A stretch of 20,726 bases of DNA from Chitinophagaceae bacterium (GCA_947472635.1 CANJDY010000011.1:1-20726); one strand, 5' to 3'. Positions 8,712-17,584 are shown, counted from the stretch's first letter. The notes: generated from the sequence alone by a model not told the origin. Made by a program: numbers and translations.

Positions 8712-9926
8712 TTACTTAAACTTAAGATGCAAACTCACAATATTTGAATTGAAATTAGTACTACGAGAATAATGCCCATACCTTATTTCAAGCATGCTGA
8801 AATGAGGATTTCCAAAAACACCGTTTGGTGGGGCAATTCGGAAGCCGGCACCCACAAAATGACTATCAAATTTTGAAAGATCATAATTACTGGTATAATA
8901 CATATCCGAGGCATTGTGCACTTTATAAGGTGCAAAATATTTTATTGCAGATTGACGGTAGTATCTATAAAATGGCGTAACAGAAAAGAAAGGCGTTAGT
9001 TTGATAGCGGTTTCTATATCGGCAGAATGAGCCGTCAACCCCCAATCATCATGATAGAAGCGATAAAAAGATCGGATAACAATCTGATCGCCTAAAAAAT
9101 AATTAGCCCGCACTCCAACCGGAATTTTCAATCTGGAAGATGGTAAAAATTCTGATTGAACCGAATTATTATTCATATAAACCCTGTGAAAGGGCAAACT
9201 CAAATACCCTTTTTGCCAGGCCAGGTCTAGCAAGAATAATAACTGTAATTTTTGATTGACAATTTGAGAATAAGTAAGTGAGCCACTCAAAGAATTTCTA
9301 GATGACGTGGGATAATCATCATCTTCTCTATTCCGAGCAGGAGTATTGGAGGATGTTCTCAACTCAATCGGTAAAATCAATGAAACCTGGTCAAGATAGG
9401 CCTGTGCCTTAAAGCCAAATTCACGGTTATTATTACTGGATTTTTTAGAAAAATTTACCCCTACTCCGAAAGACTGGTAATCAAATTCTTTAGAAGCAGA
9501 CGCACTCAATCCAAAGCTGGTACCTATTTTATCATTTTCAACCAACCAGGAAATGGAAGGATATACGCGGATATCATGAGAGGAGGCCGAAGAATTCGCT
9601 TTCAAATCAATTTGATCCGAAGAAGCGGATGAGTAGGTGTCAATTCCACCTTCCATTGTAAAGGTATGCTTACGGTAACGCTTATCGTATTTCGCAAATT
9701 TAATATCTATAATATTGGCAAAATCAGTCAGCTTTTCCGTACCAATCCCTCCGGTAACGGATGAATTGTTTCCATCTTGGTGGTAATAACTACTTATAAA
9801 ATTCACTTCCTCCAGCACTAATTTACGGTCCTTATATTGGATAGAATCTTTTGCAGGACTGGATTGCGCAAACCCGGCGAGTAAGTTCAGATACAAGCCA
9901 ACTAAAACCAAACATATTTTCTTCAT
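8712..9926 (-). CDS. DUF3570 domain protein, probable outer-membrane beta-barrel
   Basis: The protein has 404 residues. A signal peptide ends near LLAGFAQ (residue 21). The mature part matches DUF3570: an N-terminal 'LVLEEVNFISSYYHQDGNNSSVTGGIGTE' region, then alternating polar and aromatic segments typical of barrel strands (YPSISWLV, KTSNNN-like turns, FSVTPFYRYYRQSAIKYFAPY), ending SLHLKFK as a barrel-closing strand. DUF3570 genes are commonly found next to DUF4266 genes, often with an ApbE flavin transferase and a thioredoxin-like gene. Here the DUF4266 gene lies 57 bases upstream on the same strand, but ApbE is absent. The protein probably sits in the outer membrane as the last cistron of the cluster. 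Its molecular function is not established. Confidence 0.85.
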   Translation of the reverse strand: MKKICLVLVGLYLNLLAGFAQSSPAKDSIQYKDRKLVLEEVNFISSYYHQDGNNSSVTGGIGTEKLTDFANIIDIKFAKYDKRYRKHTFTMEGGIDTYSSASSDQIDLKANSSASSHDIRVYPSISWLVENDKIGTSFGLSASASKEFDYQSFGVGVNFSKKSSNNNREFGFKAQAYLDQVSLILPIELRTSSNTPARNREDDDYPTSSRNSLSGSLTYSQIVNQKLQLLFLLDLAWQKGYLSLPFHRVYMNNNSVQSEFLPSSRLKIPVGVRANYFLGDQIVIRSFYRFYHDDWGLTAHSADIETAIKLTPFFSVTPFYRYYRQSAIKYFAPYKVHNASDMYYTSNYDLSKFDSHFVGAGFRIAPPNGVFGNPHFSMLEIRYGHYSRSTNFNSNIVSLHLKFK

Positions 9927-9983
9927 TCCTTATTTTTAATCGGGGTATTGGACAAATAATTTATTCGTATTCGGAGAATCTCA

Positions 9984-10211
9984 CTAATTACATCCGCAAC
10001 CTCCACCAGTTTTTCCTCCGTTTGCTCCTGAAGCCCCTTCACGATAAGATTGAAAACTCATTTCTGTTTTTTGAATTTTCCGACTGCCCAATACCATTTC
10101 GGCATCATTCAGCCTCCCCTTTTGATACTCCTTCACCGTAGTACAAGAACTGACAAAAAAGATTACTGCAAAAAACAAACTGACCCAGGGAATTATTTTT
10201 TTTATTGACAT
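9984..10211 (-). CDS. DUF4266 small lipoprotein with C-terminal GGGCGCN
   Basis: The protein has 75 residues. A lipoprotein signal peptide ends at V20-S-S-C23. The mature chain is about 53 residues, with 'VKEYQKGRLNDAEMVLG' and 'SYREGASGANGG' leading to a terminal glycine-cysteine tail GGGCGCN (C72, C74). That tail is the hallmark of DUF4266. The two cysteines at the very end could bind a metal, form a disulfide, or be a site of modification or of exchange with a thioredoxin-like partner; none is shown by sequence alone. It lies 57 bases before the DUF3570 gene and 72 bases after the Rieske gene, on the same strand. A small inverted repeat (TTAGAT at 10229-10234, ATCTAA at 10240-10245) lies in the latter gap. 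Confidence 0.85.
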   Translation of the reverse strand: MSIKKIIPWVSLFFAVIFFVSSCTTVKEYQKGRLNDAEMVLGSRKIQKTEMSFQSYREGASGANGGKTGGGCGCN

Positions 10212-10283
10212 AGTATGATAGAAATTTCTTAGATCAAAAATCTAAACTGAATGACATTTATACAATTAATAAGTAAAAGCAAT

Positions 10284-10715
10284 TTAAGAAAATACAGTTA
10301 ATATATTTCCAGCCAAGGACGTATTGTACTGCTTTAATGCTGTAGGAGCCGGTCCTCCGGTAACTGCCCCTGTATTGGAAAAGGTGGCCCCATGATTTGC
10401 ACAATAAAATCGCTGGTTTGCTCCCTCATACCGTACAGCTGACCCTTGGTGAGTGCAAGTTTGAGATACGGCAATAAATGCACCCGCCATTGTTTTGGCA
10501 ACGATTACACCACCTGTATAAATATAGCCTCCTGGGGTAGCAAGTGCCGCATTTGCAGGTAATGTCAAATCCAACGTAGTGTTTACATTGGAAGGGGCAC
10601 TAGGTACGTTGGAATCGCCTGCAGTTGAAGACTTTGAGCAACTAGCCAAACAAACGGAAGCAAGGGCGGATGCTGAGCCCAATCCGATTAATGTTAAAAA
10701 CTCTTTTCTTTCCAT
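10284..10715 (-). CDS. Rieske [2Fe-2S] lipoprotein
   Basis: The protein has 143 residues. The Rieske cluster ligands are all present: C87-T-H89 (in QTCTHQG), 15 residues, then C105-A-N-H108 (in YCANHGATF). The N-terminus (MERKEFLTLIGLGSASALAS) is a hydrophobic signal with a lipobox L23-A-S-C26, so it is probably anchored by lipid to an envelope membrane. It starts with RK rather than a full twin-arginine motif, although Rieske proteins often use the Tat route. It is much shorter than bc1/b6f Rieske subunits and than ring-hydroxylating oxygenases, and no cytochrome b or oxygenase gene is adjacent. It is therefore likely a stand-alone electron carrier serving the neighbouring DUF4266/DUF3570 proteins (inference). 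Confidence 0.88.
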   Translation of the reverse strand: MERKEFLTLIGLGSASALASVCLASCSKSSTAGDSNVPSAPSNVNTTLDLTLPANAALATPGGYIYTGGVIVAKTMAGAFIAVSQTCTHQGSAVRYEGANQRFYCANHGATFSNTGAVTGGPAPTALKQYNTSLAGNILTVFS

Positions 10716-10739
10716 AATGTATTTATTAATTGATAAAAT

Positions 10740-10778
10740 ATTGCATCGAAATAGGCGAAACCCCTATTTCGATGCAAT
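10740..10778 (-). other. Strong intercistronic hairpin between the DUF4382 and Rieske genes
   Basis: ATTGCATCGAAATAGG (10740-10755) pairs with CCTATTTCGATGCAAT (10763-10778): a perfect 16 bp stem with a 7-base loop. On the minus strand the stem is followed by ATTTTATC, only partly U-rich. Just 24 bases separate it from the Rieske ATG, too little for a separate promoter. It may act as a partial terminator, an RNA-stability element or a processing site that sets the ratio of the two lipoproteins. Confidence 0.7.
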
Positions 10779-10796
10779 GTAACAATTTTCAGTTTT

Positions 10797-11672
10797 TTAT
10801 TTTGTTAATAAAATAGTAGGAACCACTTTTTCTACTCCCTTTTTCAGCTGGACATTCAACAAAGTGGTATCACGGTAACCATTAGCCCCTTTAAATAAAA
10901 TACTATAAGAACCCTCTTTCAGTCCCCTAATTTTAAATTCACCATTAGGATGAGGAATAGCATTGGCGGTATCCATAGCATTATAAACTGTTACCAATGG
11001 AGCGGCTTCTGCGGGAAGCACTTTTCCTCTTACCCTAGCAAAATTATTGTCGCAGAAAGGTCGTAATACCGGCCTCAGATAATATTGGCCGCCTAGCGCA
11101 ATGATTGATCGGCTAATATCAAAATCAATCCACAAAGAGGTTTGTCCAAATATAGCTTCATGGTGATGCACCTCATTAATTTTTACATACAAATAATTAT
11201 TAGTGCCAGGTAGCAAATTCAAAGGATAGGCAACCCCTGCCATCCGAAGTGAATTATTGGTTCCTAATGTAATCCGGACTTTACGGATGGCCCCATTGAT
11301 GGTAACCGTTCCAAGCAAGGTGTCGATTCCATTTTTCAACTTGGAAACATTATAAATGCCAGGAGTAATTTGTAAAGTATCCCACTTTCCAAATTCATCA
11401 CGGCTTTTACGGTCATCATCCCGATCATTGTCATTGTCGCCAAAATGGTCATCGCTTTTATGATGATTGGAGGTATCAATTTTAACCTCTACATATTTAA
11501 TATCAATAAATACCGAATCATAAGGGCTTGGGTCATCAGTCAAGTACAAAGAAAGCCGCTGGCTACCAGCCGGCATGGAGGAGGAATTTTCTTTTTTACA
11601 TGCTGTAATCAAAACTGCTGAAAGAAATGCAATCAGGCTAAATGTACGGAGGAGCTTTTTGTTGAATTTCAT
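10797..11672 (-). CDS. DUF4382 lipoprotein with Asp/His-rich insert and C-terminal regulatory-like domain
   Basis: The protein has 291 residues. A lipoprotein signal ends at I22-T-A-C25 (LITACKK). The DUF4382 domain spans about 38-205, beginning 'RLSLYLTDDPSPYDSVFIDIKYVEVKI' and including YLYVKINEVHHHEA. Inside it, residues 70-95 form a highly charged Asp/His/Arg-rich insert (for example DDHFGDNDNDRDDDRKSRDE) that could bind divalent metal. Residues 212-290 form a carboxypeptidase-regulatory-like beta-sandwich (ARVRGKVLPAEAAPLVTVYN, GEFKIRGLKEGSYSILFKG). It is the first gene of the four-gene cluster on this strand, and the Rieske gene follows after 81 bases that hold a strong hairpin. No convincing promoter was recognised upstream. 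Function is unknown; a surface or periplasmic structural or metal-binding role is possible. Confidence 0.85.
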   Translation of the reverse strand: MKFNKKLLRTFSLIAFLSAVLITACKKENSSSMPAGSQRLSLYLTDDPSPYDSVFIDIKYVEVKIDTSNHHKSDDHFGDNDNDRDDDRKSRDEFGKWDTLQITPGIYNVSKLKNGIDTLLGTVTINGAIRKVRITLGTNNSLRMAGVAYPLNLLPGTNNYLYVKINEVHHHEAIFGQTSLWIDFDISRSIIALGGQYYLRPVLRPFCDNNFARVRGKVLPAEAAPLVTVYNAMDTANAIPHPNGEFKIRGLKEGSYSILFKGANGYRDTTLLNVQLKKGVEKVVPTILLTK

Positions 11673-11694
11673 AACTTATATTTTTAAATGAGAA

Positions 11695-11749
11695 ATAGGT
11701 GTCCTGAAAATGATAAGCAACAATTGTGCTAATATTTCTGAACACCTAT
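11695..11749. repeat. Inverted repeat upstream of the DUF4382 gene
   Basis: ATAGGTGT (11695-11702) and ACACCTAT (11742-11749) form 8 bp arms around a 39-base loop. The loop contains an imperfect palindrome AGC-A-ACAATTGT-GCT (11716-11730) with one unpaired A. It lies 23 bases upstream of the minus-strand start at 11672, a suitable place for a leader structure or operator. Confidence 0.4.
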
Positions 11750-11906
11750 CTGATTGATTAATGGATAGAAAGTTTAAAAGCCTAAAAATGTTTTTTTTAA
11801 GAAGTTGTTTTCTAGTAACCACGCTATATAGCTATCGCCAGATACTTACTGAAGTGAAATTTATTTTAACAATATTTTTTAAAATACAGATTACCCTAGA
11901 TATTGG

Positions 11907-11990
11907 AAATAGCGAATTCAAATAAGTCTACCCATCTCAATGAATTTATTTCGCAAATAAAATCCGGCTTAATTAAACCTTTCGCTATTT
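11907..11990. repeat. Inverted repeat enclosing a small hairpin
   Basis: AAATAGCGAA (11907-11916) and TTCGCTATTT (11981-11990) form perfect 10 bp arms. Between them, TTTATTT (11945-11951), CGC, AAATAAA (11955-11961) form a 7 bp hairpin. The nested arrangement could be a structured RNA in a non-coding gap, or a chance product of AT-rich sequence. Confidence 0.35.
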
Positions 11991-12083
11991 GAAGGGTCAA
12001 AACTTGGAATACATGGAATGGCATTTACAAAAAGGCCATAACCGGTCGATTAAAACCAGCTGATTTCTTAAACAAAAATTATT

Positions 12084-12176
12084 ATGAAAAAAATTCAACG
12101 AAGTTGGGAGCTTACTACTGCTGTTTTGATTTATCTAGTGACGGGGAGATATGTGATTACTAATAATATTTTGTAG
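12084..12176 (+). CDS. Possible small membrane protein of 30 residues
   Basis: The frame from ATG 12084 to TAG 12176 encodes MKKIQRSWELTTAVLIYLVT followed by GRYVITNNIL. It has a basic N-terminus and one hydrophobic stretch (about 10-19) that could cross a membrane. The sequence before the ATG is A-rich (AAACAAAAATT), as is usual for starts in this phylum. No promoter or similarity to a known small protein was recognised. It could equally be a chance frame or the remnant of a longer gene. Confidence 0.25.
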   Translation: MKKIQRSWELTTAVLIYLVTGRYVITNNIL

Positions 12177-12201
12177 CGCTAAAAAAGTGGTAATGTAACC
12201 C

Positions 12202-13584
12202 CTACACCATTAGCCCCTTTTCGACTTCGACATTGAATGGCCATTGTTTTTGCATTTTTGCAAGAATGAAATACATAATCAATCCACTGCCTACAACCAG
12301 AAGGAATGAAAATATAATAGTAAGACCGGTAGCATAAAAAATAAATGCCCACAGGGCAATCGCCAGAATTACTGGCAACGGATATAGGGGCATTTTGTAA
12401 GGCAATGCTTTCGTCCCATTTCGTGTACGCAATAAGGTCACCCCTACAGCCTGCCCAATAAATTGAACCATGATGCGCATCGCTAGTATAGCGTCAATCA
12501 CATACTTCATTCTAAACAATAAACTGAATACCATTGCAAATCCAGCTAACACCAGCAAGGAAACATAGGGGAAATTTTTAGTTGGATGTAATTTTCCAAA
12601 TACTTTAAAAAAAGCACCATCTACCGCTGCGGCATAAGGCACTCTTGAATAACCAAGCATTACTGCAAACAAAGAAGCCAATGCAACCCATAATATCATA
12701 ATGGTTGCAATATTGGCTGCAGCAACTCCATACAACCTTTCGATAAAAGTGCTAACTACAAAATTATTCTGCCCGTTGGCCTGCCACTGTTTAATTTCCT
12801 GCCATGGAATTACACTGGCAACACTCATATTCATAGCCAAGTATAAAATGGCAATTCCTATCACAGAGATAAACATACTCGCAGGGATATTTTTACCCGG
12901 ATTTTTGATTTCACCTCCCAAGTGACAGACATTGTAATATCCCAAATAACTATAAATGGTCTTCACACATGCCTGCCCAAATACAAAAGATAATAATTGA
13001 CCCCAGCTAAAATCAGTGTTGATATTTTTAAGCGGTTCCAAAAAATGGCCATTCGCAATTCCTCCAATGATGATCCATCCAAGTGTAAGCAATACTCCTG
13101 TCCAAAGCAGCACCCCTATTTTACCGATACTATCTATTTTTCGATAAAGTAAAAAAGTGATAAAAATAATAACCACCGCAGATACTGCCTTTGCTTGCCA
13201 TTCATCTAAATGAACCAAGTACCCCAAATATTGCGAAAACCCGATTGCAGCAGATGCAGCAACCAATGGTGCCTGAATCACTGTTTGCCACACATACAAA
13301 AAACTCATCATCCTACCAGGCCCTTTACTTCCATAGGCTTCTTTCAGAAAATTATAACTCCCGCCCGCCAAAGGATATGCTGCGCCCAATTCACTCCATA
13401 TCATTGCATCAACCAAAGAAAGAAAAGCCCCCGCTATCCAAGCATATAAAAACATCCCTCCCATCAAACCCATCACAATAGGCAGGGTAACAAAAGGCCC
13501 AATACCTACCATATCAATCATATTGAGCACGGTTGACTGAAAGAGTCCTAAGTTGCGCTGAAGTTTTGGTGCCGTTACTGCCAT
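12202..13584 (-). CDS. APC superfamily amino-acid permease
   Basis: The protein has 460 residues and is hydrophobic throughout, with about 12 expected membrane helices. The first helix carries the glycine-containing break typical of the family (DMVGIGPFVTLP, about 24-35), and a conserved block follows (ELGAAYPLAGGSYNFLKEAYG, about 65-85 with short gaps), matching APC antiporters and symporters. It should move amino acids or related amines across the inner membrane; the substrate cannot be read from sequence. ATG 13584 leaves a short cytoplasmic N-terminus before helix 1. The thioredoxin-like gene ends 44 bases upstream on the same strand, so the two may be cotranscribed. Confidence 0.9.
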   Translation of the reverse strand: MAVTAPKLQRNLGLFQSTVLNMIDMVGIGPFVTLPIVMGLMGGMFLYAWIAGAFLSLVDAMIWSELGAAYPLAGGSYNFLKEAYGSKGPGRMMSFLYVWQTVIQAPLVAASAAIGFSQYLGYLVHLDEWQAKAVSAVVIIFITFLLYRKIDSIGKIGVLLWTGVLLTLGWIIIGGIANGHFLEPLKNINTDFSWGQLLSFVFGQACVKTIYSYLGYYNVCHLGGEIKNPGKNIPASMFISVIGIAILYLAMNMSVASVIPWQEIKQWQANGQNNFVVSTFIERLYGVAAANIATIMILWVALASLFAVMLGYSRVPYAAAVDGAFFKVFGKLHPTKNFPYVSLLVLAGFAMVFSLLFRMKYVIDAILAMRIMVQFIGQAVGVTLLRTRNGTKALPYKMPLYPLPVILAIALWAFIFYATGLTIIFSFLLVVGSGLIMYFILAKMQKQWPFNVEVEKGLMV

Positions 13585-13628
13585 TGGGGAATTACTATTT
13601 ACATTACAATATGAAAAAATAACAGCTA

Positions 13629-14156
13629 TTACCAGCTGGCACTAAAGCCCTTCATGAAATCGGGGTAACTTTTGGTTTTAAAAACACCGTCGCCAAAAAA
13701 TTTGAGGGGAGATTCTATTTCCTTAGGTTTTAAATACCCAGCCAAAGGTGCAGGGTTTGCGTCCAGTGAACTAAAAAAAACCGTCGTCGGATAACTCATT
13801 TGCCCATTTAAAAAATAAGCTGCTAATTCATTCACTTTATACTGTGCCACATACCCATATTTTTTTCCATTCCATACTAAGGGCTCTTTGACTTCTGCAT
13901 CTAACTTAACGGCATAATATTTCTCATTGATATAAGCTGCCACTTGATCATTGCTATAGGTTTCCTTATCCATTACCTTGCACCAACCACACCAACTTGT
14001 ATATACATCCACAATAATAGGCTTAGGCTTTTTTTTATAGGCCAGTTGCATTTCTTCAATGCTCAACCAATGCACTTTATCACTTTTCTTTCGACTGAAA
14101 GAAGTGAATACAAATGCTACCAAGAAAGCGATAAAAAAAACGTTAACCTTTTTCAT
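13629..14156 (-). CDS. Exported thioredoxin-fold protein with CGWC active site
   Basis: The protein has 175 residues. A hydrophobic N-terminus (about 3-19) should export it or anchor it in the envelope. The fold is the thioredoxin_7/DUF255-like type: KPIIVDVYTSWCGWCKVMDKETY with C56 and C59, and the cis-proline at P123 (SYPTT). It probably acts in periplasmic thiol-disulfide exchange. An in-frame TTG 27 bases upstream (14183) would add MCKLLNNFC ahead of the signal peptide; ATG 14156 is preferred. A near-consensus minus-strand -7 element (TTACTTTG, 14202 to 14195) lies upstream, at the ubiX start codon. It precedes the permease gene and lies about 2 kb upstream of the DUF4382-DUF3570 cluster on the same strand. 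Confidence 0.85.
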   Translation of the reverse strand: MKKVNVFFIAFLVAFVFTSFSRKKSDKVHWLSIEEMQLAYKKKPKPIIVDVYTSWCGWCKVMDKETYSNDQVAAYINEKYYAVKLDAEVKEPLVWNGKKYGYVAQYKVNELAAYFLNGQMSYPTTVFFSSLDANPAPLAGYLKPKEIESPLKFFGDGVFKTKSYPDFMKGFSASW

Positions 14157-14202
14157 ACAAAAATTGTTTAGTAGCTTACACACCTAATTAACTACAAAGT
14201 AA

Positions 14203-14778
14203 ATGAATAAAATCGTTATTGCTATTACGGGGGCAAGTGGATCAATCTATGCAAAAGTACTTTTAGACAAATTACTGACTATCCAGACTCAATGGAATGA
14301 ACTTTCAGTGATTTTGACTGAAAATGCACAGGAAGTCTGGAAAACTGAACTAGACAATAGCATTTATTTGCAATATCCGGTAAACTACTATACCCAACAG
14401 GATTTTATGGCACCTTTTGCTTCTGGCAGCGGACAATACAATACCATGATCATTATTCCCTGTAGCATGGGTACCTTGGGGCGAATAGCCAGTGGCATCA
14501 GCAATGACCTCATTTCAAGAGCTGCCGATGTTGTTTTAAAAGAGCGAAGGAAATTAATTTGTGTGGTGCGAGATACCCCTTATAATCTGATGCATATTCG
14601 CAATATGGAAACCATTACACTAGCTGGAGGAATCATCGCACCGGCCACCCCCTCTTTTTACAGCAAGCCATCCACTATTGAAGAAGTAGCTGCAACGGTA
14701 GTTGACAGGGTGCTAGACTTAGCAGGACTAGATATCAAAACTTATAGATGGGGCGAAAATAAAGATGCCAAAAATTAG
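14203..14778 (+). CDS. ubiX: UbiX family flavin prenyltransferase
   Basis: The protein has 191 residues, the usual length. UbiX joins a dimethylallyl group to FMN to make prenylated FMN, the cofactor of UbiD-type decarboxylases. Visible family marks are the N-terminal flavin-binding IVIAITGASGSIYAKVLL, the central IIPCSMGTLGRIASGISNDL, and the segment RAADVVLKERRKLICVVRDTP, where the last part contains phosphate-binding residues. It is divergent from the thioredoxin-fold gene with only 46 bases between them. No ubiD gene is visible in the window, so the client decarboxylase must be elsewhere. In this phylum it would most likely serve menaquinone or aromatic-acid decarboxylation (inference). 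Confidence 0.93.
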   Translation: MNKIVIAITGASGSIYAKVLLDKLLTIQTQWNELSVILTENAQEVWKTELDNSIYLQYPVNYYTQQDFMAPFASGSGQYNTMIIIPCSMGTLGRIASGISNDLISRAADVVLKERRKLICVVRDTPYNLMHIRNMETITLAGGIIAPATPSFYSKPSTIEEVAATVVDRVLDLAGLDIKTYRWGENKDAKN

Positions 14779-14835
14779 AAAGTCAGTTGAAAGGAATTAT
14801 CCTCCACAACAAACCAAATAGAATAATCGAAAGAA

Positions 14836-15501
14836 CTACCGTAAATCCACCACTTCAACACCTGGGTTCTTCTTTGCATCAAAAATAAATTGAGCATCGC
14901 TTACCATTGTGGTGGTATTCATATTTGAAATATCATACATATATATATTGCCCGCTTTTTCAAAAATCTTTGTACTTGAAATGGTCTGGCTTTTCTTATC
15001 AACATTTACTAATACCTTAAAAAAAGGTTTGCTTTTATCAACAGGAGTCAACTCAATTTGTTGAACCGTTTTTCCCCTTACTTTGACATCCGCATTCAAC
15101 TTATACAAAAAATCTTTATCGTAGAAATTAGTAAATATTTTTTGGGGAGTAATTGAATTAGCAGTTGGGTCAACCTTTGTAATGGTCAACTCATTGGTAG
15201 ATTTGTCGAAGGTTGAAATAATGCTTCCATCACAATAAATTTCTTGCCCAGTTACACTGATACGGTATTTAAGCCCTTTCATATAGACTATGCCAGATTT
15301 AGCACCAAGGGTTTTACCTGAATTATTCTCTATTTTAAGTGAAAAGGCTGACTGTACTGACTTAAATGTTTTAAATTTTGAGCTTACCGCATCTAATATT
15401 TTTTTAGCATCCGGATCGTTTTTGCCAATTCCCTTCGTTTGAGCTTTGAGAGAAAGGGAGCAAACCAATAATGAAACAACACAGGTAAAAATATTTTTCA
15501 T
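14836..15501 (-). CDS. LolA-like outer-membrane lipoprotein carrier protein
   Basis: The protein has 221 residues. A signal peptide (about 1-20, ending SLSLKAQ) directs it to the periplasm. The mature part follows the LolA pattern of a half-barrel that carries lipids: DAKKILDAVSSKFKTFKSVQ, AFSLKIENNSGKTLGAKSG, MKGLKYRISVTGQEIYCDG, IISTFDKSTNELTITKVD. LolA shuttles lipoproteins from the LolCDE complex to the outer membrane; members in this phylum are divergent and some may carry other lipids. ATG 15501 is preferred because an in-frame TTG at 15543 sits inside a perfect -7 element (15541-15548). The gene lies downstream of pyrG on the same strand but appears to have its own promoter. Confidence 0.85.
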   Translation of the reverse strand: MKNIFTCVVSLLVCSLSLKAQTKGIGKNDPDAKKILDAVSSKFKTFKSVQSAFSLKIENNSGKTLGAKSGIVYMKGLKYRISVTGQEIYCDGSIISTFDKSTNELTITKVDPTANSITPQKIFTNFYDKDFLYKLNADVKVRGKTVQQIELTPVDKSKPFFKVLVNVDKKSQTISSTKIFEKAGNIYMYDISNMNTTTMVSDAQFIFDAKKNPGVEVVDLR

Positions 15502-15540
15502 TTGATTGTATTTAAGTGCAGTCAAGTTTAATATATGCTG

Positions 15541-15548
15541 CAAAGTTA
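15541..15548 (-). promoter_or_regulatory. -7 promoter element of the LolA-like gene
   Basis: The minus strand reads TAACTTTG, an exact match to TAnnTTTG, 40 bases before ATG 15501. A clear -33 TTTG was not found. The element contains a TTG in frame with the gene that would mislead start prediction. Confidence 0.5.
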
Positions 15549-15639
15549 ATCTAGTTAGACTATTTATAATTTGATAGGTTTAATCCATAAAATTAAAAAC
15601 TTGTTAAATTGGAGGATAAAACATTTTGAAAGTAGCAAA

Positions 15640-15661
15640 ATCGATTAATAAAGCAATCGAT
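15640..15661 (-). terminator. Weak possible terminator after pyrG
   Basis: ATCGATT (15640-15646) and AATCGAT (15655-15661) form a 7 bp AT-rich stem with an 8-base loop. On the minus strand the stem runs into a T stretch (ATCGATTTTGC). It lies about 70 bases past the pyrG stop and before the LolA-like promoter, so it could partly separate the two genes. The stem is short and the T-run brief. Confidence 0.3.
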
Positions 15662-15728
15662 AGACAAGCATCCACTTTACAATACAAGGTTTTACCCCAA
15701 TGCTGGCTGGCAACTCAAATAATGGCTA

Positions 15729-17387
<1,659 letters not shown>

Positions 17388-17584
17388 TTATAAGTTGAAT
17401 ACCTTTTTACAACAATTGAATTGCAACAATATCACACAATGCTTCTCAATAAGGCTTCCCCAATCGTTCGGGAAAAATAAGCTTTATGAAAAAACGACAA
17501 AATGGTTTGATAAATGTTTATTCAAAAATGACCAGCGGTTTTCAGAACGTTTAAAACTGGTAAGAAAAAATCCGTGAGGTCATG

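Larger units (their letters stand above)
11673..12201. other. Long intergenic region with nested inverted repeats
   Basis: This 529-base stretch separates the permease 3' end from the DUF4382 start, both on the minus strand. It holds two inverted-repeat systems (11695-11749 and 11907-11990), listed separately, and a 30-codon open frame on the plus strand (12084-12176). No larger coding frame, tRNA or convincing -7 element was recognised. It may contain the leader or promoter of the DUF4382-Rieske-DUF4266-DUF3570 cluster. Confidence 0.5.

Noticed and set aside
10284..10715. Rieske protein as part of a bc1-type complex or an aromatic-ring oxygenase
   Set aside because: The protein is only 143 residues, lacks a catalytic oxygenase domain, and no cytochrome b, cytochrome c or oxygenase gene is adjacent.
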